DNA of 64,000 nt from Haladaptatus litoreus (GTDB lineage: Archaea; Halobacteriota; Halobacteria; Halobacteriales; Haladaptataceae): the NCBI RefSeq assembly GCF_900156425.1, contig NZ_FTNO01000005.1, positions 186,001-250,000 of the forward strand, written 5' to 3'. Below are positions 34,053-42,714 of the stretch, one piece after another. Every line of letters begins with the position of its first letter. Position 1 is the stretch's first letter. A program made the position numbers and the translations under genes. The notes beneath the pieces are model-generated. The model was not told the origin of the DNA, did not search any database, and was given only the letters and a program-made list of their open reading frames with translations.

Positions 34053-35473
34053 AAATCGAACGGAATCGCGTGCGGAACCCGCGCCTTCGCCAGTTCCGTG
34101 AACGATTTCCCGTCCACCACCACGAGAAACGACGTTTCCGCCGAAACGTCGAGCATGACGGAGAGGACGACGCCCTCGTCCTCGTTCCTTCCATCTCCTG
34201 TCTCGCTTTTTCTGCTCCAGTCGTCTTTGGGCACGAAAATCGGTTCGCTGAACCGATTTTCGCCGTCGCTGAACGACGTGACTGCTCCCGTTTCGGTGTC
34301 GATTTTGACGAGTTCTCGCGGCCACTCGGTCACCGGTTGGTCGGTTCCTTGGGCATAGACGTAGCGATGGTTCCGACACCATTTCGCGGGCGAGACGGTC
34401 GGTAGGGAGGTGCCGTCGCAGAGCAGTTCCCGCTCGATTTCGACGCCGTCTCCGAGCGTTACCCGAAACCGTTCTAACTGCCCGGCAAACGCACCGAGTT
34501 CGCCCGCCCGAAGACGGTCGAGGGTGAGCGTGTCGATTGCGGCCGTATCGGGAACTGTTTCGAGGTCGATGACCAGTTCCTCGCCCGGCGAGTCCGCCCG
34601 TGAGTCGGATTCGTACGCGTTGACGTGATGAAATCCGAAAAACGCCTCCGTTCTCGGTTCGGCCACGACCTCGCCGCTAGCTCGGTCGATAACGAAAAAC
34701 CGGGTACCGCGCTCTGGTTTCCATTCGAATTGGTCGATGAACGGCCCCTGTTTTCCCGGACGAAACAGGTCGAGCGGGTTCACGACGAACGGAAATTCGG
34801 TCAACACGACGTAGTTCGGCGTCAGCGCGAAACTGTGCATGTACGCCGGTTCGGAGACGGAAATCGAGCAGATGTGGTCACGTTCCCGCGCGCTCGGCAT
34901 CGAATGGACGTGGTACTTGCTGGTTCGTCCGAATTCGATTTCGAAGTTCACCATCTCCCCCGTTTCTGGGTCGCGATTCAGATGTGCACACGCGAAGTTT
35001 CCCGCCGGTTCGGGGCCGTCGTACTGGACGTGGTTTTTCGTGGCCAACGTTTCTGGGTCGAATTCGACCCGGCGCGGCGTTTCGGTGAGTGCGAGATACC
35101 GCCTGCCGATTCGTTCGGCGATGATGTTCACGTTGTCGTAGGGAGCGTCGAGCAGAAATCCTTTGATTCGCTCGAACAGCGTCGTCGTTCCCGTCGCAAA
35201 GCCGCTTTTGACCGCGCCGTTTCGCGCGCTTTCGTACGCTTCGGTGTGGAGGAACCGATTTCGATACGTCACTCCGCCGTCCTCGAACGTGAACTTGTGG
35301 AGCATGGCCAAGCCGTCAAACCAATGTTCGACGCCCACGTCGCCGAATTCGAACGCACCCGGGCCGTTTCGGACGAGGCTTCCCGAGAGCCAGTCCGGAA
35401 CGGTTCCGGAAACTGGGAGTTCTTCCGCAATCTCGTCCGTGAGCGAGTGGAATCCGAGCGTCTCGTGCGCCAT
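34022..35473 (-). CDS. Carotenoid oxygenase-family protein
   Basis: 483 residues, seven-bladed-propeller carotenoid cleavage dioxygenase family. Four iron-ligand histidines can be placed: His164 (ACAHLNRD), His213 (YMHSFALTP), His272/273 (FFGFHHVNAYE) and a C-terminal His (about 478, FDFHGRFF). N-terminal LVRNGPGAFEFG and the later LTEFPFVV motif are typical. The enzyme splits a carotenoid double bond with O2 to apocarotenals, possibly retinal. Haloarchaea make bacterioruberin and retinal, so substrate is open. Short neighbours: a small ORF at its 3' end and a convergent regulator region upstream. Confidence 0.88.
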   Translation of the reverse strand: MAHETLGFHSLTDEIAEELPVSGTVPDWLSGSLVRNGPGAFEFGDVGVEHWFDGLAMLHKFTFEDGGVTYRNRFLHTEAYESARNGAVKSGFATGTTTLFERIKGFLLDAPYDNVNIIAERIGRRYLALTETPRRVEFDPETLATKNHVQYDGPEPAGNFACAHLNRDPETGEMVNFEIEFGRTSKYHVHSMPSARERDHICSISVSEPAYMHSFALTPNYVVLTEFPFVVNPLDLFRPGKQGPFIDQFEWKPERGTRFFVIDRASGEVVAEPRTEAFFGFHHVNAYESDSRADSPGEELVIDLETVPDTAAIDTLTLDRLRAGELGAFAGQLERFRVTLGDGVEIERELLCDGTSLPTVSPAKWCRNHRYVYAQGTDQPVTEWPRELVKIDTETGAVTSFSDGENRFSEPIFVPKDDWSRKSETGDGRNEDEGVVLSVMLDVSAETSFLVVVDGKSFTELAKARVPHAIPFDFHGRFFSELD

Positions 35474-35553
35474 TCTTCGATATTGAGACTCGGTGACACC
35501 TAATCCTTCGGGCGCGCTTCAACTACCTCGGCACTTTCCTACTCCGCACCTCC

Positions 35554-36522
35554 TTACTTCGGCACTTCCGCCTCGCCGAGCGGTTCAGACCGCTCTCGAT
35601 ACACGTCGTAGACGCGCTCCGCCCACTTTCGGGCGATGGTCGTCTCGGAGTCCACGAACACCTGCATCGTTCCGGTTCGTTCGTCGTAGCCGCCGATTCC
35701 GACTCGGTCGTCGAAGATGGCGAGCCCGTAGGGGAGCGCCTCCCGCGTCCGAAGTTTGAGATGCCCGCGTTCTAACGCGTCGGTTGCAGGTTCCGGATAC
35801 GTCTCGACCAGTTTCTCGACGGCATCCGGAAGGTAGATGATTTCCGTATCGACGTTCTCGAACAGTTGTTCGTGAAACGCGCCCAGCGAAAGCGGCACCA
35901 TGTGCGTCGTGTTGAATCCGCGGAGGGTGTCCGACTCGTCGAGAAGCGTGAGGAATCGCTGGACCGGGCGATACGGGTCTGCTGGCGACGCAACCGTGAT
36001 GGTTGCGTCGGCGAACGGTTCGATGACGAACTCCTTGTGGCTCTGGCAGATGGCTTCGAGCAGTGGCGCGAGTCGTTCCGCAGTTACGAGATTTCGCTCG
36101 AATCGCCGTACTTCCTCCGCGACCACTTGGCCGTAGCCCGTCAGTTTGAATCTGCCGTCTACCTTTTTTGCGAGGTCGTGTTCGCCGAGCCATCGGGTGA
36201 ACCGATGGCTCGTCGCCCGCGAGACACCCAACTCGGCTTCGATTTCGCGCCGGTCGAGTGGCGCGTGAACGAGGGCTTCCAACACCGGCCCGTGCCGGAC
36301 GAAATCGACCAACTGGTCGGTGTCGATTCGCTGTTCCGACTCGCTCGAATCGTCGGTCTGTAGTTCGAGATTCGTCTGAAGTAGTTCGTCGAGGATACTG
36401 CTGCCGTCGCCCGCCGGTTTTCGCTTGTCGTTGCTCTTCGTTCGCTCGTCTCCACTCGCGTTTTTACCCCGTCGCTCCGCATCCCGGTTTCGACTTTGGG
36501 GTTCCGCTCCGCGCTCTCCCAT
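35554..36522 (-). CDS. FilR1-type winged-helix transcriptional regulator
   Basis: 322 residues. After a disordered charged N-terminus (1-60) comes a winged-helix DNA-binding domain (about 65-130: DFVRHGPVLEALVHAPLDRREIEAELGVSRATSHRFTRWL) and a C-terminal ligand-binding-like domain (about 150-315) of the methanogenesis-regulator FilR1 type, with FVIEPFADATITVASPADPYRPVQRF and FDDRVGIGGYDERTGTMQVFVDS. Such proteins are common one-component regulators in haloarchaea. It is divergent from the MFS gene at 36699 and is a likely controller of it. Confidence 0.85.
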   Translation of the reverse strand: MGERGAEPQSRNRDAERRGKNASGDERTKSNDKRKPAGDGSSILDELLQTNLELQTDDSSESEQRIDTDQLVDFVRHGPVLEALVHAPLDRREIEAELGVSRATSHRFTRWLGEHDLAKKVDGRFKLTGYGQVVAEEVRRFERNLVTAERLAPLLEAICQSHKEFVIEPFADATITVASPADPYRPVQRFLTLLDESDTLRGFNTTHMVPLSLGAFHEQLFENVDTEIIYLPDAVEKLVETYPEPATDALERGHLKLRTREALPYGLAIFDDRVGIGGYDERTGTMQVFVDSETTIARKWAERVYDVYRERSEPLGEAEVPK

Positions 36523-36698
36523 ACCATATGTTTGCTACCGTGTGCCATAGCGATGTCGTGTCTCACGTGGTGAGACAGGTCGCAAGTCGTGAACAGTTGC
36601 GTCACGCGCTGAAACAGGGGTTGACGGATGAGGCTAACGGGATTCCAGTCGTCCGTTCAACTGTGGTACGAGAAACCAATGGACAAGGAGATCTCGAC

Positions 36699-37943
36699 AT
36701 GACTTCCAACACCACCGACTCGACTTCCCCCCAATCGACAGAATCGAAACCGACCTCACCGTGGCGTTCGCCGACGGTACAAATCGTCCTCGCGGCGACG
36801 CTTCTCGCGCCGCTCGGCGTGCCACTCGTGAGTCCGACCCTGCCCGTGTTTAGGGACGCCTTCGGCATTTCCGACGCGCAGGCGAGTCTGCTCATCAGCA
36901 CGTACTTCCTCGTCGGAATCGTGCTGTCGCCGTTCATCGGCATGCTCGCGGACAGAATCGGCCGACGAACGGTTCTCATCGGCGGCCTCGTCGTTTTCAG
37001 CCTCTCGGGTGGGGCGATTGCGGTCGCACCGAGTTTCGAGGCCGTTCTCGCACTTCGTCTCATCGGCGGCACCGCCGCGGCAGGAATTTTCATCACGACC
37101 GTGACGCTTATCGGCGACACGTTCGAGGGAACTCAACGAAACGCGGTTCTCGGGATGAACAACGCCGTCCTCTCGGCGGGGGCGGCGATTTTTCCGCTCG
37201 TCGGCGGAGCGCTCGCGACCGTTTCGTGGAACGTGCCGTATTTCGCCTACTTGGTGGGACTTCCGCTCGCTCTCTACGCCGTTCGACACCTCGAAGAACC
37301 GTCCCACGAGCGCGATTCGCAGGGAATCGCGTACCTTCGCCGTGCGGTTCGGGTGCTGAGCGGCACCGACGCCCTCGTACTCTACGGCGCGGCCTGCATG
37401 ACCGAACTCCTGCTGTTCGGCGCGGTTGTCACCATCATGCCGTTCCTCCTCGAAGGAAATTTCGGCATGTCGGCCCTCGCGATTGGCATCGTTCTCGCAA
37501 TCTCCGAAACCTCGTCCGTCGTCGTCTCCGCGAAAAACGGTTGGTTCGCTCGCTATCTGTCCAACTACGGACTCATCGCCGTCGGGTTCGCCTGCTACGC
37601 CGTCGGTTTGTTCGGTGCGTGGCTGGTTCCCACTCCGGTTGGTATCACGCTCTCCATGCTCGTCTTCGGTGTCGGACTCGGGCTTTCGATGCCCGCGGTC
37701 GATGCCGCAATCAGCGACCTCGTTTCGGCGGGCCTTCGCGGCGGCGCGCTGAGCCTTCGAAACAGCACCACCTTCCTCGGTCGCTCGGCCGGGCCAGTCG
37801 TGTTTACCGGTATTGCTGCGATTACGGGATACTACCCCCTATTCGTTGCCAGCGCAGTCGTCGCCCTCGCCATCGCACTCTCCGTCCTCTCGATGGGTGT
37901 GATTCGAGCGCGACGAGTTACCCACGTCGAAGAACCGGCGTGA
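36699..37943 (+). CDS. MFS transporter (DHA1/Bcr-like)
   Basis: 414 residues with about 12 helices. The N-half signature GMLADRIGRRTVLIGG (about 88-103) and the motif C-like GFMG-type glycine-rich helix (LVGGALATVSW) mark a drug:H+ antiporter-1 type. ATG 36699 is chosen: GGAG (36687-36690) lies at Shine-Dalgarno distance, and the upstream in-frame sequence is polar and overlaps the divergent regulator gene. Regulation by the adjacent FilR1 protein is likely from position. Substrate unknown. Confidence 0.85.
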   Translation: MTSNTTDSTSPQSTESKPTSPWRSPTVQIVLAATLLAPLGVPLVSPTLPVFRDAFGISDAQASLLISTYFLVGIVLSPFIGMLADRIGRRTVLIGGLVVFSLSGGAIAVAPSFEAVLALRLIGGTAAAGIFITTVTLIGDTFEGTQRNAVLGMNNAVLSAGAAIFPLVGGALATVSWNVPYFAYLVGLPLALYAVRHLEEPSHERDSQGIAYLRRAVRVLSGTDALVLYGAACMTELLLFGAVVTIMPFLLEGNFGMSALAIGIVLAISETSSVVVSAKNGWFARYLSNYGLIAVGFACYAVGLFGAWLVPTPVGITLSMLVFGVGLGLSMPAVDAAISDLVSAGLRGGALSLRNSTTFLGRSAGPVVFTGIAAITGYYPLFVASAVVALAIALSVLSMGVIRARRVTHVEEPA

Positions 37944-38003
37944 GAATCGGCACGGAACTCCGACAGCAACAACGCTCTTTTCGTCGCCTCTCGTTGGTAG
38001 CCC

Positions 38004-38546
38004 ATGGCAACTGTCGTTGGAGTCGTCTGCTCTGCGGGAGGCGGAGTCGTTCTCGCTGGTGACCGCCGACAGACGAAGGACGGAACCGTCGTCTCTGACT
38101 CGGTACGGCGTGTGTTCGACTACGATTTCGCCGGTTGTGCAGTCGTGGGAAACCCCGGTTCAATCGAGGAGTTCGACCGCCAATTCGACGCCGAACTTCG
38201 TACGTATCGAACCGAACGCGACGAACCGATGTCTTCGAGCCGACTCGCACGAACGGCGAGCGAAATCGCGACGGAAGCAGGCGTCGATGCGCTCGTCGCG
38301 GGCCGAGACGAGGACGGTTCCGTCGTCCTTTACGAAGTCGGAACCGACGGGCGAACCGTCGAAACCGAAACTGCGGCGCTCGGGAGCGGTTCCCCAGTCG
38401 CGTTCGGACGACTCGAAAATGGGGAGATGCCGGACGATTTGGACGCCGCGGAAACACTCGTCCGGGAGACGCTCCGCGCCGTAGCGGAGCGAACGACGGA
38501 CACGGGAAGCGACATCGACGTGTTCCGACTCGAACGCACCGAATAA
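38004..38546 (+). CDS. Proteasome beta-subunit-like protein, probably non-catalytic
   Basis: 180 residues with the Ntn-hydrolase/proteasome fold: N-terminal ATVVGVVCSAGGGVVLAGDRR corresponds to the first strands of 20S beta subunits, with the conserved Asp of the A-D-R-R block (Asp20). The nucleophilic Thr1 of true beta subunits aligns with Ala2, and the Lys33 position holds Arg in the SVRRVFDYD segment. It therefore looks like an inactive or divergent proteasome homologue. Haloarchaea carry such genes of unknown purpose. Starts 60 bases after the MFS gene, possibly cotranscribed. Confidence 0.75.
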   Translation: MATVVGVVCSAGGGVVLAGDRRQTKDGTVVSDSVRRVFDYDFAGCAVVGNPGSIEEFDRQFDAELRTYRTERDEPMSSSRLARTASEIATEAGVDALVAGRDEDGSVVLYEVGTDGRTVETETAALGSGSPVAFGRLENGEMPDDLDAAETLVRETLRAVAERTTDTGSDIDVFRLERTE

Positions 38547-38568
38547 TCCGAAATTCGAATGACGCCGT

Positions 38569-38832
38569 CTACTCCTCGGGTGTTACTTCTATCGTTCCAT
38601 CTGCGTACACCGTCACATCGTATGTCATGTACGTGAAAGATATCGTTCCGAGATTGTGGCCGCGACTCCCAATCTGCGGTGAAAATATCGTATTCAGCGC
38701 CTCCGGCTGGATGTACTGGTACAGTGGGTCGAGTTCGAGAGGGTCGGTTTCGGCGGCCTCGGCAACCGTCTGAACGACCGAGATGCTAAGTGATGTTCCG
38801 CCGTTCCAGTCGTGCCTCCTTCGAATCACCAT
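38569..38832 (-). CDS. HalOD1 output-domain protein
   Basis: 87 residues, a single HalOD1 domain: ISVVQTVAEAAETDPLELDPLYQYIQPEALNTIF followed by the FTYMTYDVTVYADGTIEV strands. Similar in size and layout to the protein at 33425. It is convergent with the proteasome-like gene (22 bases apart) and lies just downstream of the DUF7344 membrane regulator on the same strand. Confidence 0.88.
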   Translation of the reverse strand: MVIRRRHDWNGGTSLSISVVQTVAEAAETDPLELDPLYQYIQPEALNTIFSPQIGSRGHNLGTISFTYMTYDVTVYADGTIEVTPEE

Positions 38833-38876
38833 TGTGAATCCTCCCTCCTCGCGAAAACGTTGACAGTTGTGACTGA

Positions 38877-39680
38877 CTATCGCTTCCCATTCTGCCAGTT
38901 CTGCGGATGGTAAGTCGTTATCTGCTTGCTTGCAGCGTCGTATTGGATAACGTCCATATCAGCAAGCTCCGGCAAATCGTGGTGATGAAGCTGTAGCGTC
39001 GTCGCTTGGCGATCGGTCGGATACTCAGAGCGGGCGAGTATGTAATCAGTGAGTTCTTCGGTGGACACGGATTCTCCGTCCGACTGCTCTACGTATTCGA
39101 GTATCGTCCTTTGACGACGGACAGTTTGTTCCCGTGCTTTTTCGTAAGCACTCTGCGTTGGCCGTTCGAAATCCGTTTGCTCGGTGGATGCCGTTTCGGT
39201 AGCTGATTCGGGCGTGAAGGCACCACCACGAGACTCTTCTAGCAGCTGGTTTTCCTGCCGGAGACGACTCACTTCGTAACGACCTGCAACAATCCCAAAA
39301 ACGCCTCCTCCGGCGGCTGCCGAAGCGAGAATAAACGGGAAGTTGACGATTGTATTCCCAACGATAATCTCGTGCAGAAATATCAAGAGGGTTAGCGATA
39401 AAAACGTGAACGAGCCGACGAGCCACCATCGAGTCACTTCCCACGCCTCTTTTCCGGCAAAACTACTCGTCGCCAACTTATAGCCCAGAAACACGAGAAT
39501 CGCAGACACACCAATCCCCATCAGCAACTCGACAGCCATCTCCGAAGACGAAGCCGGATCCCTGAATGTGTACACTGCACTGACGATAGCGAGCGTTGCT
39601 CCGACCGTCGCAACCACCAATCCGGCCCCTTCCGGATTGATTTCATGCCGTTCGAGTAGACTGCTCTGTTCCATGCTCAC
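38877..39680 (-). CDS. Membrane-anchored DUF7344-type winged-helix protein
   Basis: 267 residues. N-terminal part has four membrane helices (about 18-40, 47-68, 84-104, 112-132); then a coiled-coil-like ENQLLEESRGG segment, an acidic linker and a C-terminal winged-helix DUF7344-like domain (about 190-255: RRQRTILEYVEQSDGESVSTEELTDYIL ... LHHHDLPELADMDVIQYD). Membrane-tied DNA-binding proteins of this form are likely one-component sensors. The start ATG may be at 39680 or six bases later. Possibly cotranscribed with the downstream HalOD1 gene. Confidence 0.8.
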   Translation of the reverse strand: MSMEQSSLLERHEINPEGAGLVVATVGATLAIVSAVYTFRDPASSSEMAVELLMGIGVSAILVFLGYKLATSSFAGKEAWEVTRWWLVGSFTFLSLTLLIFLHEIIVGNTIVNFPFILASAAAGGGVFGIVAGRYEVSRLRQENQLLEESRGGAFTPESATETASTEQTDFERPTQSAYEKAREQTVRRQRTILEYVEQSDGESVSTEELTDYILARSEYPTDRQATTLQLHHHDLPELADMDVIQYDAASKQITTYHPQNWQNGKR

Positions 39681-39905
39681 ATATCTCTACTACGAAATAG
39701 CCAGTAATAACGATATTGGACTTGTATGAGGATTAGAATTATTAAAAAATCAAAACTTTTGGAGTGTAAATATTATACTATTTTTGAGTATACTGGTAAA
39801 CTTCCGGACGCTGTGATTCGGACAGTTCACTGTCGAGAGGAATTCGCCGAAGTTACAACGGCAGTTACCTCAAAATAGCCGAAAAACGAGCAGTTCGATA
39901 GCGTG
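39681..39905. other. AT-rich intergenic region
   Basis: About 225 bases, strongly AT-rich from 39715 to 39795. No gene seen. It carries the promoter for the minus-strand DUF7344 gene. Confidence 0.5.
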
Positions 39906-39949
39906 GTCAACCACTGGATTCGCCAATACTGGTGTTCGTCAACCACTGG
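39906..39949. promoter_or_regulatory. Two 12-bp direct repeats upstream of the SDR gene
   Basis: GTCAACCACTGG occurs at 39906-39917 and 39938-39949, exactly 32 bases apart (three helical turns). The second copy extends to the near-palindrome ACCACTGGT and runs into a TATA (GTATATC at about 39949-39955) that is 24 bases before the SDR ATG. This is the arrangement expected for a dimeric regulator on one face of the DNA. Confidence 0.55.
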
Positions 39950-39976
39950 TATATCGGTTGCCCGCGTACAGTGGCT

Positions 39977-40672
39977 ATGGACGTAGACCACCACGAATCG
40001 CTTTCCGGCCAAGTCGCACTCGTCACAGGGGCAAACCGGGGTATCGGCGCGGAAATCACGAAGCAACTGATCGAACTCGATGCGACGGTGTACGCCGCCG
40101 CGCGCACTCCGGAGGACGTAGAAACGAGTCGTTCGAGAACCGTCCGACTCGACGTCACCGACGAAGCGACGATTCGAACCGCCATTGAGACGATTTCGGA
40201 GGAACGGGGCCGACTCGACATCCTGATCAACAACGCTGGCGTCTACGGGGAAACGGGAAAACTCGGCACGCTTCCGACCGACGACATCGACACGACCCTT
40301 CGGACGAACCTCCACGGGCCGATGATTTTGACGCGACACGCGCTGACGCTGCTCGCCGAGCAGAGCGGTGCCCGAATCGTAAACGTCTCTAGCGGTTCCG
40401 GGCAGTTCAGCGGCGGCGGGATCGACGCCGGACACCTCCCCTACGGCGTTTCCAAGGCAGGCCTGAACGCGTTCACCAACTCCCTCGCGTCTCAGTATCC
40501 GGGTTTGCTCGTGAACGCCGTCTGTCCGGGGTGGGTTCGAACCGAAATGGGTGGTTCCGGCGCGCCGCGAAGCGTCGAGAAGGGTGCAGAGACGCCGGTT
40601 TGGCTCGCTCGATTTCGAAGTGGCAATCCGAGCGGTCGGCTTTGGCGAGATAAGCGACTCATCGAATGGTGA
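39977..40672 (+). CDS. Short-chain dehydrogenase/reductase (SDR)
   Basis: 231 residues, classical SDR. NAD(P)-binding TGANRGIG (17-24), NNAG (85-88), catalytic Ser139 region (VNVSSGSG), Tyr156 and Lys160 in YGVSKAG, and the VCPGWVRTEMGG loop are all present. Substrate unknown; carbonyl-reductase-like enzymes share this layout. ATG 39977 follows the TATA by 24 bases, indicating a leaderless mRNA; the longer upstream frame overlaps the promoter repeats. It has its own repeat-bearing promoter. Confidence 0.9.
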   Translation: MDVDHHESLSGQVALVTGANRGIGAEITKQLIELDATVYAAARTPEDVETSRSRTVRLDVTDEATIRTAIETISEERGRLDILINNAGVYGETGKLGTLPTDDIDTTLRTNLHGPMILTRHALTLLAEQSGARIVNVSSGSGQFSGGGIDAGHLPYGVSKAGLNAFTNSLASQYPGLLVNAVCPGWVRTEMGGSGAPRSVEKGAETPVWLARFRSGNPSGRLWRDKRLIEW

Positions 40673-40975
40673 GCGACAAATCGAACTCGACGAAATAGAC
40701 CAACCTCCGGTCGGAACTGCCAAATATCGGATATTTTAAATATATATTTGACATTATCGTAGCAAATATGAATTTATCTCGAAAATAGCCAGACTTGCGG
40801 GGTTTTGGAACTATTCAGAAGAAGTTATTATAATGGAAAATAAAACTAATTGTGTGAAAACAACGACGAGTGAGGGATGGCCAGATGAAAAATCGCTTTT
40901 TAACTCGTTAATTCGGTGACCAAAACCTGCATATGCAATCAAAAAATACAAGCTCGCAACCGAGAAAATATTCCG
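40673..40975. other. AT-rich intergenic region
   Basis: About 300 bases with an unusually AT-rich core (40725-40775 and 40825-40855). No convincing gene. A TATA-like TTTTAAATATATATTT at about 40734-40750 lies too far (more than 200 bases) to serve the next ATG simply. A minus-strand frame across the stretch is low-complexity. Confidence 0.45.
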
Positions 40976-41230
40976 ATGAAAATAACAGATATTCCTCCCT
41001 CTCGGCTCACAGAACAACAGTTGTTCGCCGAATACGTCGAACTGATGGATGATTTTTCACGAACCCTCGAAGGATACGACGCCGTTCAGTACGAGAAACG
41101 ACGGATGGAACTCCTCGCCGAAATCGGCGAACGATTGGAAACGCTGGAAGCGGTAAAGGCACTTATCGGGGACGAGTTCGCACACGACCCGGAGTTCACA
41201 CAACCGAGCCGTGACGAGATGAAGCGGTGA
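40976..41230 (+). CDS. Small helical protein of unknown function (84 aa)
   Basis: 84 residues, mostly helical and charged: an N-terminal ITDIPPSRLTEQQLFAEYVELM block and a heptad-like central stretch (YEKRRMELLAEIGERLETLEAVKALIG). No family recognised. ATG 40976 is preferred; the upstream in-frame start would add a Cys/Asn-rich AT-coded extension unlike haloarchaeal protein. It is convergent with the cytochrome P450 gene. Confidence 0.6.
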   Translation: MKITDIPPSRLTEQQLFAEYVELMDDFSRTLEGYDAVQYEKRRMELLAEIGERLETLEAVKALIGDEFAHDPEFTQPSRDEMKR

Positions 41231-41270
41231 GACGGCGGACGATTTTTCCAAATTCCGACGACGAATCGTG

Positions 41271-42626
41271 CTACTGGTTCGTTCGACGACGAACGGTCAT
41301 CGGGATTACTTTTTTGGGACGAGCGGTAACCGTCGCCATCAGGTCGAGTTCCGTCTCCGGCGTCAGTTCGAGGTGGTACTGCTGGTAGATGGTCGCAAGC
41401 AAGAGTCGGGCTTCCAACATGGCGAATCGGTCGCCGATACAGCGCCGCGGCCCCGCCGCGAACGGGAAGTACGCCAGTTTCGGAAGCGACCCCTCGAACT
41501 CCTCCGTCCAGCGTTCCGGTTGGAACGCGAGCGGGTCGTCGTACCATCGCGGGTCGCGGTGGACGACCCACTGGTTCATCTGTACCGTCGAACCCGCGGG
41601 AATCTCGTAGCCGCCGATGATGTCGGGCTTGACCGGTTGGCGGATGATTCCCGGCACGGGTGGATAGAGTCGCATGGATTCTTTGACCACCTGCTCCGTG
41701 TAGGTCAGGTTCGGCAGGTCTGCCATCGTCGGCGGACGCCCGTCGAGGACTTCGTCCAACTCCGCCACCAACTTCTCCTCGACTTTCGGATGTTCGCCGA
41801 GAACGTACATCGTCAGGGTTAGCGAGAGCGCAGTCGTTTCGTGTCCCGCGAGCAGAAGGGTCACCACTTCGTCCCGAATCTGTTCGTCGGTCATCCGATG
41901 TCCGTCGTCGTCGGTTACATCGAGAAGCGTCGAGAGAACGTCATTTTCGCCCGGATTTTCGCGTCGTTGCTCGATGAGATGGTACACCACTTCGTCGAGT
42001 TTCTTTCTGGCCGCTTTGGTTTGCATTCGTGACGGCGTCGGAATCCCCGGCGGAAGCACCATGTTCGCGAGGCTTTCCGTGGCTTCCATGAACTCTTCCA
42101 ACGATTCGGCGATGGGTTCCACGTAGTCGTCTATATCGACGCCGAACAGCGCCTGTGCGACGATTTTCAGCGTCAACGTCATCATATCCTCGTGAACCAA
42201 CCGCGTCTCGCCATCCGCCCACGTTTCGAGCATCTCCTCGGTCAGGTTCGTCATCATCTCGGCGTAGGCTTCGATTCGACCGGGATGGAACGCCGGTTGG
42301 ATGAGATGTCGATTTCGACGCCAAACGGCACCTTCGCTGTTCAAAATGCCGTTCCCTGTCATCGGGCCGAGAGTGCCCTGAAAGATGTCCCCCTTGACGT
42401 AGTTCTGGTTGTTCTGCACGAGTACCTGTTCGATGTACTCCGGATGGTTGAGTTGGTAGAGATTTCCGTGTGGCTCCTCCATATACGCGATGTCGCCGTA
42501 CTCGCGCGCGGTTCGCGTCATGAAACCGAACGGGTCGCGGAGGAAGGCTAACCGAGTTCCGACTATCGGTAATCCGTCGGGACCGGGCGGCGTTTCTTTC
42601 GTGACTGGGGGTGTGTCGCTACTCAT
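41271..42626 (-). CDS. Cytochrome P450
   Basis: 451 residues. I-helix oxygen-activation motif AGHETTA (260-266), K-helix Glu316-x-x-Arg319 (ESMR), the Pro-Glu-Arg-Trp (PERW) segment and the haem-binding loop FAAGPRRCIGDR with proximal Cys396 are all intact. It resembles CYP102/CYP4-like soluble class proteins (GTLGPMTGNGILNSEGAVWRRNRHLIQPAFHP). It probably hydroxylates a fatty acid, terpenoid or carotenoid; partner ferredoxin/reductase are not adjacent. It is divergent from the HTH_10 regulator starting 88 bases away, which could control it. Confidence 0.95.
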   Translation of the reverse strand: MSSDTPPVTKETPPGPDGLPIVGTRLAFLRDPFGFMTRTAREYGDIAYMEEPHGNLYQLNHPEYIEQVLVQNNQNYVKGDIFQGTLGPMTGNGILNSEGAVWRRNRHLIQPAFHPGRIEAYAEMMTNLTEEMLETWADGETRLVHEDMMTLTLKIVAQALFGVDIDDYVEPIAESLEEFMEATESLANMVLPPGIPTPSRMQTKAARKKLDEVVYHLIEQRRENPGENDVLSTLLDVTDDDGHRMTDEQIRDEVVTLLLAGHETTALSLTLTMYVLGEHPKVEEKLVAELDEVLDGRPPTMADLPNLTYTEQVVKESMRLYPPVPGIIRQPVKPDIIGGYEIPAGSTVQMNQWVVHRDPRWYDDPLAFQPERWTEEFEGSLPKLAYFPFAAGPRRCIGDRFAMLEARLLLATIYQQYHLELTPETELDLMATVTARPKKVIPMTVRRRTNQ

Positions 42627-42714
42627 TCTTATTCGACTAGTGTCACCCGCTCCCTCTATCTCTGTAGCCGAGCATCCTAGGTGGATTTAAATGTAGTCAA
42701 ATCGGACTTCGACC

